A stretch of 64,000 bases of DNA, taken from assembly GCA_026399755.1 (NCBI GenBank), contig JAPLQI010000032.1, positions 1 to 64,000 of the forward strand, in the 5' to 3' direction. This document shows positions 55,645 to 64,000 of this stretch, piece by piece. The notes under the pieces were generated by a model. The model saw only the letters and a list, made by a program, of their open reading frames with translations, searched no databases and was not told the origin of the DNA. Position numbers and translations under genes: made by a program. The stretch comes from Pseudomonadota bacterium. GTDB lineage: Bacteria > Pseudomonadota > Gammaproteobacteria > Burkholderiales > Chitinibacteraceae. Numbering within the stretch: the stretch's first letter is position 1; each line of letters starts with the position of its first letter.

Positions 55645-55995
55645 ATGTCTTCAATTCAACGTTATCACGTCGGCCCGCGTTTATCTGAAATTGTGGTGCA
55701 CAACAATACGGTTTATTTAGCTGGGCAAATTGCTGAAAATTTGGAAGCTGATGCAAAAAGCCAAACCGTTGAAGTATTAGGCTTTATTGATAAATTATTA
55801 GGTGAAATTGGCTCGGATAAACAAAAGATTCTTTCGGTCACTATTTATCTGGCAGATATGGCCGATTATGATGCAATGAATATTGCTTGGTCAGAATGGG
55901 TGCCTGCCGGTCATACCCCTTGCCGTGCAACGGTTGAAGCTCGTTTGGCTGATCCGCGTTATAAAGTAGAAATGTCGGTGATCGCAGCCCTGTAA
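55645..55995 (+). CDS. RidA family protein (YjgF/YER057c/UK114)
   Basis: The 116-residue protein has the RidA fold: IQRYHVGPRLSEIVVHNNTVYLAGQIAENL, the conserved Arg and Glu in TPCRATVEARLADPRYKVEMSVIAAL, and LGEIGSDKQKILSVTIYLADM in the middle. True RidA deaminates reactive enamines or imines. This sequence is nearer to the Rid paralogues with ARLADP, so imine deaminase activity is likely but its physiological substrate is not fixed. It is followed closely by the chitinase gene (32-base gap), and the two could be cotranscribed. Confidence 0.92.
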   Translation: MSSIQRYHVGPRLSEIVVHNNTVYLAGQIAENLEADAKSQTVEVLGFIDKLLGEIGSDKQKILSVTIYLADMADYDAMNIAWSEWVPAGHTPCRATVEARLADPRYKVEMSVIAAL

Positions 55996-56027
55996 GCTGG
56001 GCATGGTTGAGAGTAGATGAGGGCGCT

Positions 56028-57080
56028 ATGAAACATATTTTATTGGGCTATATCGCAGGCTGGTCTGATTGGACTGGGCTGCCGCTGGAGCGGGATGCTG
56101 CAAGGCTCACGCATATTTGCTATGCCTTTGCCAATATTCAGGATGGTGAAGTGGTGTTGTTTACCGAGCAGAGCAAAGATCAAAGTCAGCCCCGTGCTGT
56201 GGAGGGGATCGCCCATTTGCGTGGCCTGCGCTCTCGGCACCCTCATCTTAAATTACTGATTTCAATTGGTGGCTGGGGAGCAGAAGGCTTCTCGGATGCG
56301 GCTTTAACCGCCCGCTCGCGCGCGCAATTTGCAGCATCGGCAATTCGCTTTATGCATCTGCATGGTTTTGATGGTATTGATCTGGATTGGGAGTACCCAG
56401 CTAATGATATGGCGGGGATTAAGGCAAGGCCGGAAGACAAGCATAATTTTACGCTGCTCTTGGCTGAATTACGCCGCCAGCTGAATGCAGAATCCCAAGC
56501 TGGTGGTGATCGTTATTTGCTGACTATTGCTGCCGGTGCTGGCCAGTATTATCTCGATGGCGTAGAGATGCCTGCAGTGGCCGAGCTATGCGATTTGGTT
56601 AATTTAATGACTTACGATTTTTATAATGGCTGGGCGACGCGTGCTGGTCATCACAGCAATCTATTTAATAGCCCGATTGATCCCGAAGGTGATAGTTGCG
56701 CTAAATCGGTGGCGCTCTTTACCGCTCATGGCGTACCGGCAAATAAACTGGTTTTAGGTTGCGCATTTTATGGCCGCAGCCTGATTGCGCCTGCCTTAGG
56801 TGAGACTGGGGTCGCCAAGAGTAATGGCGGAGCGAGCTATAGCCAAATTGTTCACGAGCTGATCCCCGCAGGCGCGGTGCGGCATTGGGATGATGAGGCT
56901 AAAGCGCCATGGTTGATGGCGGGTGAGCGCTTTGTGAGCTATGAAGACGAAGCTTCCATTGCCCACAAAATGGCTTTTGTGAAGCAGCATGGCTTAGCAG
57001 GCGCTTTCTTTTGGGAATATTCAGAAGACCGAGATGGCATCTTGATGGATGCGCTGTGGGAAGGCTTGCAGTATTCCTAG
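56028..57080 (+). CDS. GH18 chitinase-like glycosidase
   Basis: The 350-residue enzyme is a family 18 TIM barrel: ILLGYIAGWSDW, THICYAFANIQDGEV, LKLLISIGGWGAEGFSD, the catalytic FDGIDLDWEYP (D-x-x-D-x-D-x-E, with the acid Glu at residue 122), VNLMTYDFYNGW and KLVLGCAFYGRS. The C-terminus GAFFWEYSEDRDG completes the barrel. It has an alpha+beta insertion typical of exo-acting subfamily A chitinases, but no signal peptide and no chitin-binding module. It may act on imported chitodextrins in the cytoplasm, or leave by an unknown route. The ATG at 56028 with gagg upstream is preferred to the track's TTG at 56007. Confidence 0.93.
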   Translation: MKHILLGYIAGWSDWTGLPLERDAARLTHICYAFANIQDGEVVLFTEQSKDQSQPRAVEGIAHLRGLRSRHPHLKLLISIGGWGAEGFSDAALTARSRAQFAASAIRFMHLHGFDGIDLDWEYPANDMAGIKARPEDKHNFTLLLAELRRQLNAESQAGGDRYLLTIAAGAGQYYLDGVEMPAVAELCDLVNLMTYDFYNGWATRAGHHSNLFNSPIDPEGDSCAKSVALFTAHGVPANKLVLGCAFYGRSLIAPALGETGVAKSNGGASYSQIVHELIPAGAVRHWDDEAKAPWLMAGERFVSYEDEASIAHKMAFVKQHGLAGAFFWEYSEDRDGILMDALWEGLQYS

Positions 57081-57188
57081 GGCGCTAGCCAAGCGTTTTT
57101 TGCTTGGCTTTATTACTCCGCATGGGGATTGCGAATACACGGTGCAATACGTCTGGATAAAGTCTCAAACTTATTGCACCCTAAGTTT

Positions 57189-58046
57189 TTATTTAAACAA
57201 ACTACCTATCCGCTGTTCTGCGGACAAGATGTATTTCTGGCCGTTGTCTTGCAAGGCTTTGCCATCAAAGCGATCAATACGATAGATCGTGCCAAAAGAG
57301 AAGGTTGGCGCGGCAACGCCGGCTCCACCGACTACTTCTGCCCCACGGCGTACATTATCGGCCATCCATGAAGTTAAACGCAGATGGTAAGGATTGCGTT
57401 GTACTTCGCCTACATGGCAAGCCAGTGCTGCGATGAGGTCGGCGGTGTCAGCAATATTCGTTTCGATCAGCGTATTCGGTGTGGCCATAGCGCGCCAAAA
57501 TTCAGATTGCACCACAAAGCAGGCGTGGCCGAGTTTAGCCAGCGCATCCAGTAATAAATAATGCGTGCCGATATGCGCGGCGTGGCCATCGTTGTCGTTA
57601 GGCACGACGCATACGGTAGGCTGGTATTGCTTAATCAACGCGGCAATCACATCGACTTTTTCTGCCCATGCGGCAGGATCGCTATCACGAGTCTTAGGGT
57701 TAACGGCCGTCAGGCCACCCGGAATGCTATCTTGTAATTCAAAACCTAGTACCTGACAGGCACGATCTAGCTCGGCTAGGCGTTCTGGCTGGCGCGGCAA
57801 ATTTGAGCCGAGTGTGACGGCAACATTGATCACACGATAGCCATCTTCACGGGCTAAACGCAGTGGCAGGGCACCGATAATGCATTCATCGTCTGGGTGA
57901 GGCGCAAAAATCATGGCAACGGGCGCTGCCGTATTGTCTTGCTTCGCCGCAATACTCAGGCCATCTAGCGTGGTAAATAAGGGAGCGTCTTGTTTTTGTA
58001 ATAGGGCGTCGTGGGCCTTAACCAGCTCGATATACGGATTGCTCAT
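57189..58046 (-). CDS. PIG-L (LmbE) family deacetylase
   Basis: The 285-residue protein shows the zinc site of PIG-L deacetylases: MIFAPHPDDECIIGALPLRLARED (H-P-D-D) and the distal His in HAAHIGTHYLLLDAL. YRVINVAVTLGSNLPRQPERLAELDRACQVLGFEL is typical. The family removes acetyl groups from GlcNAc-linked substrates; members include GlcNAc-PI and bacillithiol precursor deacetylases. It is convergent with the GH18 gene, so a role in chitin-derived sugars is possible but not shown. The ATG at 58046 has ggag 8 bases upstream. The track's TTG at 58061 would overlap that site. Confidence 0.9.
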   Translation of the reverse strand: MSNPYIELVKAHDALLQKQDAPLFTTLDGLSIAAKQDNTAAPVAMIFAPHPDDECIIGALPLRLAREDGYRVINVAVTLGSNLPRQPERLAELDRACQVLGFELQDSIPGGLTAVNPKTRDSDPAAWAEKVDVIAALIKQYQPTVCVVPNDNDGHAAHIGTHYLLLDALAKLGHACFVVQSEFWRAMATPNTLIETNIADTADLIAALACHVGEVQRNPYHLRLTSWMADNVRRGAEVVGGAGVAAPTFSFGTIYRIDRFDGKALQDNGQKYILSAEQRIGSLFK

Positions 58047-58203
58047 TAACGTCTTCTCCAAGTTGTTAAGTGGAACTACTTACGCAGTATATGCTTTTGC
58101 GCTAATGGAAGGGAGAGGGGGACTTTGATGTAGATCGTGATTGGGCGGGCTTCCCGTGTAGGCAGGAGTGGTGCCCCCACTCCCATCTATCTTTATCCTC
58201 TGT

Positions 58204-59568
58204 TTACAAAGCGGCCAATATTTTGCCGTGCACGCCACCAAAGCCGCCGTTGCTCATAATCAAAATATGGTCCCCCGCTTGTGCCGCTTGGCGAACGGCT
58301 TCAATGAGCTGGGTGAGATCATCGAAGCTTTGGGCTTTTTTGCCTAAGCATGCAAGGGCGTCACTGCTGCTCCAGCCTAAGTTAGCGCCGTAGCAGAAAA
58401 TTAGGTCAGCATCTTGCAAGCTACCTGGCAGGGCTTCTTTCATGCTGCCTAGTTTCATGGTGTTGGAGCGTGGCTCCAAGACGGCCAAGATGCGGGCATT
58501 GCCAATTTTTTGGCGCAAACCGGCTACGGTGGTGGCAATGGCTGTAGGGTGATGAGCAAAGTCGTCGTAAACGGTAATGCCTTTGGTGTGACCTTTGATT
58601 TCCATGCGGCGTTTTACATTTTCAAATTCAGCCAGTGCAGCGATGGCAATCTGCGGTGTAACACCCACATGGCGCGCTGCGGCAATCGCAGCTAGCGCAT
58701 TCATTTGGTTGTGCTCGCCCATCAAGGCCCAATGCAATTCGCCTTGTGGCTGATCACCCAGTAGTACTTCAAAGCCATCGTCAAAGCATTTCCCTACGCG
58801 CCAGCCGGATGCGCCGCCAAAGTATTCCACTTCGCTCCAGCAGCCTTTATCTAAGACTCGTTTTAGGCTTTCTTCCTTACCATTGACGAGCAGCCGGCCA
58901 AGGCCGGGGACGGTGCGTACTAAATGGTGGAATTGGGTTTCGATGGCGGCCAGATCGGCAAAAATATCGGCGTGGTCAAATTCCAGATTATTCAAGACGG
59001 CGGTGCGTGGCCGGTAATGAACAAATTTGCTGCGCTTATCAAAAAATGCCGTGTCGTATTCGTCGGCTTCCAACACAAAGAAAGGCGAGGTGGAGGCGGC
59101 ATCTTGCTTCGGTATGCCGGGCACGCGGGCAGAAATCCCAAAGTTTTCTGGAATGCCACCAATTAAGAATCCCGGGGCCAAACCTGCGTATTCTAAAATC
59201 CATGCCAGCATCGAGCTGGTGCTGGTTTTACCGTGAGTACCTGCAACGCAGAGCACCCATTTATCGCGCAGCAGATTGTCGCCTAGCCATTGTGGGCCTG
59301 ATGTATAAGGCAAGCCGCGATTAAGGATTTCTTCCATTAGCGGGTTGCCACGGGTGACCACATTGCCGATCACATAGAGATCCGCACCTAAGGTCAGCTG
59401 GTCTAAACCCCAGCCTTCGATGAGCTCAATACCGAGCGCTTCAAGCTGGGTAGACATTGGCGGATAAACATTGGCGTCGCAGCCGGTCACTTTATGGCCA
59501 CTGCTACGGGCAAGTGCTGCAATACCCCCCATAAATGTGCCGCAGATGCCAAGGATATGTATATGCAT
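58204..59568 (-). CDS. mpl: UDP-N-acetylmuramate:L-alanyl-gamma-D-glutamyl-meso-DAP ligase
   Basis: Mpl recycles the murein tripeptide by joining it to UDP-MurNAc. The 454-residue Mur ligase has the three domains: N-terminal Rossmann (MHIHILGICGTFMGGIAALAR), central ATPase (CVAGTHGKTSTSSMLAWILE, EADEYDTAFFDKRSKF, NNLEFDHADIF) and C-terminal domain (VYDDFAHHPTAIATTVAGLR, LEPRSNTMKLG). The GTFMGG and DEYDTAFFDKRSKF signatures separate Mpl from MurC. Length is as in E. coli. It is monocistronic, divergent from the GGDEF gene. Confidence 0.97.
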   Translation of the reverse strand: MHIHILGICGTFMGGIAALARSSGHKVTGCDANVYPPMSTQLEALGIELIEGWGLDQLTLGADLYVIGNVVTRGNPLMEEILNRGLPYTSGPQWLGDNLLRDKWVLCVAGTHGKTSTSSMLAWILEYAGLAPGFLIGGIPENFGISARVPGIPKQDAASTSPFFVLEADEYDTAFFDKRSKFVHYRPRTAVLNNLEFDHADIFADLAAIETQFHHLVRTVPGLGRLLVNGKEESLKRVLDKGCWSEVEYFGGASGWRVGKCFDDGFEVLLGDQPQGELHWALMGEHNQMNALAAIAAARHVGVTPQIAIAALAEFENVKRRMEIKGHTKGITVYDDFAHHPTAIATTVAGLRQKIGNARILAVLEPRSNTMKLGSMKEALPGSLQDADLIFCYGANLGWSSSDALACLGKKAQSFDDLTQLIEAVRQAAQAGDHILIMSNGGFGGVHGKILAAL

Positions 59569-59672
59569 ATTGATTCAAATTCCTAGGGTAATAAGGGTAT
59601 TGTCATAGATTCATTAGTCGTGATTGCGTACAATCGTTCGTCTAAACTATTGTGCAATGGCTTTGTGTATCT

Positions 59673-60647
59673 ATGTCTAATGTCTCAGCGTCTATAAATC
59701 CGGTAGAAATTGCACGGATCGCACTCAAAAAGCTTTCGGAACGTGGATTGGCACCTACGCCAGAAAATTACACTAAATTTTACAATGCTATTGCCACAAT
59801 TAAGTCCCCCGATGCCAAGTCCTCGTTTGAAACCTTACAAGCATGGCAGTTGCTTTACAAGGTAGAAGATATACTTGGTGATATGGGCGAAACAACTGAG
59901 CAGCTACTGACCGCTTTAGCGGGCGGTAATGAAACTATGTCGGCTAGCTTGGATCAGTTACAAGATACTCGACGCGCCCATTTAGAGCAGGGCGCTAGCG
60001 CTGATGATACGCATAGCAAATTAGAGTCGTTACTTAATAAGATTATTAGCTCTACCTCTGAATTACATACGTCGGTGTCATTATCCAGCACAGATTTATT
60101 AGCGATTCGTGAATCGGTTCGCAGCATCGAAGAAAACCTCGCCGTGAATCGACAGATTTTAGAGCAAGATGCGTTAACAGGGGCGATGAATCGGCAAGGT
60201 TTTGATAATCGCCTCGTGCGTGAAGCCAAACTTGCACACCGCCACGGGCATAAATTATCGGTGGTGCTGTTTGATTTAGACGACTTTAAATTAGTGAATG
60301 ATCGTTTTGGCCATGCGGTTGGCGATAATGTTTTAATTCATATTGCAGGACTCGCTAAATCGGTATTAAGAGAATCCGATATTCTCGTGCGCTATGGCGG
60401 TGAAGAGTTTTTGATTTTACTTGCAGAAACAGATATTCACGGTGCTCGTTATGTATTGGAGCGCTTACAGCAAATGACTCGCCGTAATCCATTTATGTAT
60501 AAGCAGCAGCGATTAGAAGTGACTTTCTCAACAGGCATTGCGATGCTGCGCGACGATGAAAATGGCCGTGCTTTGGTATTACGAGCCGATGAAGCCTTAT
60601 ACGTGGCTAAACGCAATGGTCGTGGTTTAATTGAAATGGCTGAGTAA
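59673..60647 (+). CDS. Diguanylate cyclase (GGDEF), soluble
   Basis: The 324-residue protein should make cyclic di-GMP from GTP. The N-terminal half (about 1-150) is helical, starting VEIARIALKKLSERGLAPTPENYTKFYNAIA, a region shared with other betaproteobacterial GGDEF proteins but without a named sensor. It ends in a coiled coil (SVRSIEENLAVNRQILEQDALTGAMNR). The GGDEF domain has VVLFDLDDFKLVNDRFGH, an intact RYGGEEFLILLAE active site and an R-E-S-D inhibitory I-site five residues before it. No transmembrane helix or signal peptide is seen. I start at the ATG at 59673; the track GTG at 59652 is less likely. Confidence 0.93.
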   Translation: MSNVSASINPVEIARIALKKLSERGLAPTPENYTKFYNAIATIKSPDAKSSFETLQAWQLLYKVEDILGDMGETTEQLLTALAGGNETMSASLDQLQDTRRAHLEQGASADDTHSKLESLLNKIISSTSELHTSVSLSSTDLLAIRESVRSIEENLAVNRQILEQDALTGAMNRQGFDNRLVREAKLAHRHGHKLSVVLFDLDDFKLVNDRFGHAVGDNVLIHIAGLAKSVLRESDILVRYGGEEFLILLAETDIHGARYVLERLQQMTRRNPFMYKQQRLEVTFSTGIAMLRDDENGRALVLRADEALYVAKRNGRGLIEMAE

Positions 60648-60688
60648 GATGCGGCTGGGCTTAAATATACTGTGTTTAAGCCCATCGT

Positions 60689-62089
60689 TTAACGTACTTT
60701 TTTGGTAAAGACAGATACTTGATTTCTGCCATTATGCTTGGCGGCATAAAGCGCTAAATCGGCATATTCGAGTAATTTTTTAGAATTCTCAGTGTGTTGT
60801 GGGTAAACGGCGATACCTGCTGAAAAAGTCAGCTTAAATTCATTATTTTGATAATGAATCAATATTTTAGAAAAATCATCTCGGTATTGGTCAATTTTCA
60901 TTTGGGCATTATCGCCCGATGCACCCATCATCAAAATCAGAAATTCTTCCCCACCTAATCGGCAAACGATATCGCTGGTGCGGGCTTGCGCGCTTAAAAA
61001 TTGCGCTAGGCATTTAAGTGCCTCATCTCCAGTTGGGTGGCCATAGCTATCGTTGACGTCTTTAAAATGGTCGATATCAATCATCACTGCGCTTAGAGGC
61101 ACTTTATTTCGTGTGGCTTGGGCGAGCATGATATCGAGTGTTTCTGTTAAGTAACGGCGGTTGTATAGGCCGGTAAGCGGGTCTCTTACTGCGGCTTCTA
61201 ACAGCTTTTCTTGCAAAGAAACGATCTCTGTTAGCTTAGTTTCTAGCTTGATCTTGGCGTCTTGCAGCGCATCAAAAGTGTGTTTTCTTTGGGTGATATC
61301 TTCGTAGGCTCCCACTATTCCAATCACCGATCCATCTGTTTCTAATAGGGGGACATGATTGAGGCTGATGTGGGTAAGCTTGCCATCATGGGTGGTAATT
61401 GCCCCTTCTTGATTGAGTAGGCTTTGGCCTGTGGTGATCACGGTATGGGCGAAGGCTTGCAGGGCAAAGGCACGTTCGGGCATTAAGTCAAAATCTGTTC
61501 TACCGATAATCTCTTCAGAAGAATTCATGCCGTTATCATTGGCAAAATGACGATTACAGCCAATATAGCGTGCATCAGGATCTTTCCAAAAAACACGGAT
61601 AGGGATTGCATCTAATACAGCATTAAGTAAGCGCTTGGATTTATCGGCTTCTAGCTCTTTTTGCTCTAGCTCTTGGGAAAAAGCTAACAGCTTATCTTTC
61701 ATTTTCTTTTGCAAAATATGAGCACGAACTCTAGCCCGCAAGGTAGTGCAGCTAATTGGCTTGCTTACATAGTCCACTGCTCCAAGCGCAAAGCCACGTT
61801 CTTCATCTGCCGCATTGAGTAAAGCCGTTACAAAGATAATAGGAATTTCAGTAGTACAGGGCTGGGCTTTGAGCTGTTCGCATACGCCGTAGCCATCTAG
61901 ATTGGACATCACCACATCGAGCAAAATCAAATCAGGTAAATGGCGGGCGGCAAGTTCGATGGCGGTATGGCCGTTGTTTGCAGTGAGCAGGTGATATTCA
62001 TCGGCTAGGCAAGACGACAAGATGGTGATGCTTTCCAACATATCATCGACGATTAAAACAGTAGCCTTGTTTTCGGTTTCGGTACTCAT
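60689..62089 (-). CDS. Response regulator with REC, PAS and GGDEF domains
   Basis: The 466-residue protein is a phosphorylation-controlled diguanylate cyclase. REC (about 8-125): VLIVDDMLESITILSS, the phosphoacceptor Asp in LILLDVVMSNLDGYG, and VDYVSKPIS. A helical linker leads to PAS (about 150-270: AVLDAIPIRVFWKDPDARYIGCNRHFAN, DITQRKHTFDALQDA), then a coiled coil and GGDEF (DPLTGLYNRRYLTETL, VMIDIDHFKDVNDSYGH, RLGGEEFLILMMG) with an R-T-S-D I-site. The start at 62089 is chosen because REC proteins begin just before VLIVDD; the track adds 48 unrelated residues. No histidine kinase is adjacent. It is convergent with the other cyclase. Confidence 0.94.
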   Translation of the reverse strand: MSTETENKATVLIVDDMLESITILSSCLADEYHLLTANNGHTAIELAARHLPDLILLDVVMSNLDGYGVCEQLKAQPCTTEIPIIFVTALLNAADEERGFALGAVDYVSKPISCTTLRARVRAHILQKKMKDKLLAFSQELEQKELEADKSKRLLNAVLDAIPIRVFWKDPDARYIGCNRHFANDNGMNSSEEIIGRTDFDLMPERAFALQAFAHTVITTGQSLLNQEGAITTHDGKLTHISLNHVPLLETDGSVIGIVGAYEDITQRKHTFDALQDAKIKLETKLTEIVSLQEKLLEAAVRDPLTGLYNRRYLTETLDIMLAQATRNKVPLSAVMIDIDHFKDVNDSYGHPTGDEALKCLAQFLSAQARTSDIVCRLGGEEFLILMMGASGDNAQMKIDQYRDDFSKILIHYQNNEFKLTFSAGIAVYPQHTENSKKLLEYADLALYAAKHNGRNQVSVFTKKVR

Positions 62090-62397
62090 ATTGGACCGCG
62101 ATGTTTTATAAGTGCGTTTAAATACAAAAATTATAGGATTAGCAATCGCCACTTGCGCTGAAAAGGTGAACGTTGGCATCGTCGATGCTGAATATCTATT
62201 CGGCGCATAACTTACAGCATATACACCACGCAAAATGATTAGGGTTAAGCTTACCCTGTGAGAATGTTCACAAGACCATTACGTCGATCAACGGCTGGCA
62301 CACAAGTGGCAAGTGTTAAACCAAACCTTAAGCACAGAGTCAAATCCCGTGGCCTCCCTGTTTTAAGGTTTTGGTTTTAATTTGCAAAATCAGCGAC
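62090..62397. other. Intergenic region upstream of the REC-PAS-GGDEF gene
   Basis: About 308 bases. It contains the degenerate cacggag-family repeat at 62318-62378 and otherwise no gene or clear promoter. Confidence 0.4.
62318..62378. repeat. Hairpin/MITE-like repeat, copy 3 (shortened)
   Basis: The ends aaaccaaaccttaa and ttaaggttttggtttt form an inverted repeat resembling those of copies 1 and 2 (aaaacccaaaccttg / ttaagatttgggtttt). The inner cacggag blocks are mostly lost, leaving cacagag and cccgtggcc. It is 61 bases, an internally deleted relative. Confidence 0.6.
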
Positions 62398-64000
62398 TTA
62401 ATTTAGACCCCGTTTTCCTAGCAAAGGGCCTACGTCAGCAGTGTGGCCTCTAAAAGCAAGGTAGCTTTGGGCGGGGTCTACTGAATTACCCACGCTATAA
62501 ATATGCTGATAGAGGCGCTCTGCCGTGGCTGGATCAAATGGATTGCCACTTTCTATAAAGGCATCAAAGGCATCAGCCTCTAAAACTTCAGCCCACATAT
62601 ATACGTAGTAGCCTGCAGCATAGCCATCGCTGGCAAAAATATGCCCAAAATGCGGCAGGCGGTGGTTGATCCCCACCGCTTTTGGCAGGCCGATTTTCTT
62701 TAGCGTGGCGGCTTCAAAAGCACTGATATCATTTACATCGCTTGATAAATCTAAATGGATTTGCAGATCAAGCAAGGCCGAGCCTAAATAGCGAACGGTC
62801 TCAAAACCCTGATTAAAAAAGCGCGCGTTTTTGATTTTGGCCAGCAGCGCATCGGGGATGGCTGCGCCGGTTTCGATATGTAGCGCGTGTTTTTTGAGCA
62901 CTTCATCTTGCTCAGCCCAGTTTTCATACAACTGTGATGGCAGCTCTACATAATCTCGTGCAACCGCAGGCCCTGCTAGTTGCCGGTATTCCACATCGGA
63001 TAGCAGCCCGTGCAAACCATGGCCAAATTCGTGGAAGAGGGTACGCACATCATCAAACGACAGTAGGGTCGCTTGGCCAGCGGGCGCTTTAGAAAAATTA
63101 TTATTGTTGATCACAATCGGCACAATGCGTTGGCCTTCGCTGCGGCTTTGGCTGCGAAATTCATGCATCCACGCCCCGCCTTGCTTGCTGGTGCGGGAGA
63201 AATTATCGCCAATAAAGAGCCCAATCACGGCCCCTTGGCGGCTTACTTCCCATAGCCTTGCATCGGGGTGATACAGCGGTACATCAAAGCGCTCTTTAAA
63301 GCTCAGGCCAAATAAACGATGTGCACAGTCAAAAGCGGCGGCAATCATATTCTCTAGGGCAAAGTAAGGCTTGATTTCCGCATCGTCTAAATCAAATCGC
63401 GCCAAGCGCTGTTGCTCGGCCAAATAAAACCAATCCCAAGGCTGAATATCAAGCGGCTCGCCCAGCTCCGCAGCCAGTGTTTGCAAATCGGCTTGCTCTT
63501 CCAAAACGCGTTTAAGTGCCGGTGTCCACACTTTTTGCAGTAAATCTAAAGCCGCTTGCGGCGTGCCTGCCATGCGATCGCTCAGGGCGTAATCGGCAAA
63601 ATTGGCGTAGCCCAGCAATTGGGATTGCTCAAGGCGCAGCGCCAAAATACGTGGAGCGATGGGGCGATTATCGGCATTCCCAGCATTTTCACCACGTGCT
63701 TTCCAAGCCTTGTGGGCCACTTCGCGTAAATCACGGCGGCTAGAGTAGGTGAGGAAAGGCACAACAGATGAGCGGCTGAGGGTAATCACATAGCCATCTA
63801 CACCGCGATCAGCTGCAGCTTGCTTGGCTGAGCTTTTAATCGAATCGGGCAAGCCCGCTAAATCATTTTCATGATTAAGCACTAAGCGATATTCCGCTTC
63901 ATCACTGCGTACATTTTGGGCAAATTGCGTGCAGAGCGTCGCCAGCTCGGCCACGATGGCCGCAAAGCGCAGCCGAGGCTCGCCGCTTAACTTGGCACCA
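62398..64000 (-). CDS. prlC: Oligopeptidase A (M3 metallopeptidase), partial at right edge
   Basis: The cytoplasmic zinc peptidase degrades small peptides and cleaved signal peptides. The window holds the C-terminal 534 residues or so of a family usually about 680 long. In VRTLFHEFGHGLHGLLSDVEY is the H-E-F-G-H zinc motif, and FETVRYLGSALLDLQIHLD, GYAAGYYVYMWAEVLEADAF and FDPATAERLYQHIYSVGNS are OpdA signatures. The track places the start at a GTG at 63954, but the open frame continues to the window edge and reads AKLSGEPRLRFAAIVAELA, which also matches the family, so the true start is outside. Confidence 0.95.
   Translation of the reverse strand, partial: GAKLSGEPRLRFAAIVAELATLCTQFAQNVRSDEAEYRLVLNHENDLAGLPDSIKSSAKQAAADRGVDGYVITLSRSSVVPFLTYSSRRDLREVAHKAWKARGENAGNADNRPIAPRILALRLEQSQLLGYANFADYALSDRMAGTPQAALDLLQKVWTPALKRVLEEQADLQTLAAELGEPLDIQPWDWFYLAEQQRLARFDLDDAEIKPYFALENMIAAAFDCAHRLFGLSFKERFDVPLYHPDARLWEVSRQGAVIGLFIGDNFSRTSKQGGAWMHEFRSQSRSEGQRIVPIVINNNNFSKAPAGQATLLSFDDVRTLFHEFGHGLHGLLSDVEYRQLAGPAVARDYVELPSQLYENWAEQDEVLKKHALHIETGAAIPDALLAKIKNARFFNQGFETVRYLGSALLDLQIHLDLSSDVNDISAFEAATLKKIGLPKAVGINHRLPHFGHIFASDGYAAGYYVYMWAEVLEADAFDAFIESGNPFDPATAERLYQHIYSVGNSVDPAQSYLAFRGHTADVGPLLGKRGLN

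Overview
The window reads as a chromosomal segment of a betaproteobacterium. I would place it in Neisseriales, most likely a chitin-degrading Chitinibacteraceae member (Iodobacter-like). This rests on general protein resemblance, the rpsU-yqeY-dnaG-rpoD order, chitin-catabolic genes and an EpsH/XrtB-type exopolysaccharide locus, not on a database search. No rRNA, prophage, CRISPR array or integrase was seen.

Layout. 0-6 kb: a GNAT acetyltransferase, a RAYT transposase with its REP-like hairpins, and purL. 6-12.8 kb: a TonB-dependent receptor divergent from a GH20 beta-hexosaminidase, then an exported pyroglutamyl-peptidase-like protein with Ser at the expected catalytic Cys. 12.9-16.7 kb: sodB, a CobD/CbiB-like membrane protein, a FAH-family hydrolase and tsaD. 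16.8-22 kb: the macromolecular synthesis operon, with a clear sigma70 promoter, an rpsU that carries an apparent 41-nt frameshifting deletion, yqeY, dnaG, rpoD, and a tRNA-Ile2(CAT).

22.4-46 kb is an exopolysaccharide cluster: EpsL-like barrel, priming glycosyl-phosphate transferase, EpsD, EpsE, terminator, EpsF, EpsG (degenerate P-loop), exosortase XrtB/EpsH, EpsI, gmd, a decayed GDP-fucose synthase remnant, Wzx flippase, several GT4 enzymes, Wzy-like polymerase, a PslG/GH39-like glycosidase, GT2, a fucosyltransferase-fold enzyme, a NodB deacetylase and a WecG-type transferase. It is visibly more AT-rich than its flanks. From 46 to 51 kb come sugar-nucleotide genes with higher GC: ugd, manC, a frameshifted GDP-mannose hydrolase and manB. 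Together they suggest Wzx/Wzy assembly of a heteropolysaccharide built on GDP-mannose and 6-deoxymannose derivatives plus UDP-GlcA, exported through EpsE/EpsL.

51-64 kb is housekeeping and accessory: a CinA-like protein, rfaE2, an MscS channel, a fatty-acid desaturase, RidA, a GH18 chitinase and PIG-L deacetylase, mpl, two diguanylate cyclases, and oligopeptidase A running off the right edge. Two families of noncoding hairpin repeats are scattered through the window.

The most notable points are: the broken rpsU; the fcl remnant beside an intact gmd and a fucosyltransferase-like gene; G8-G9 tracts in the exopolysaccharide genes, one forming a ribosome binding site; the degenerate EpsG kinase; and the Cys-to-Ser C15-like protein.
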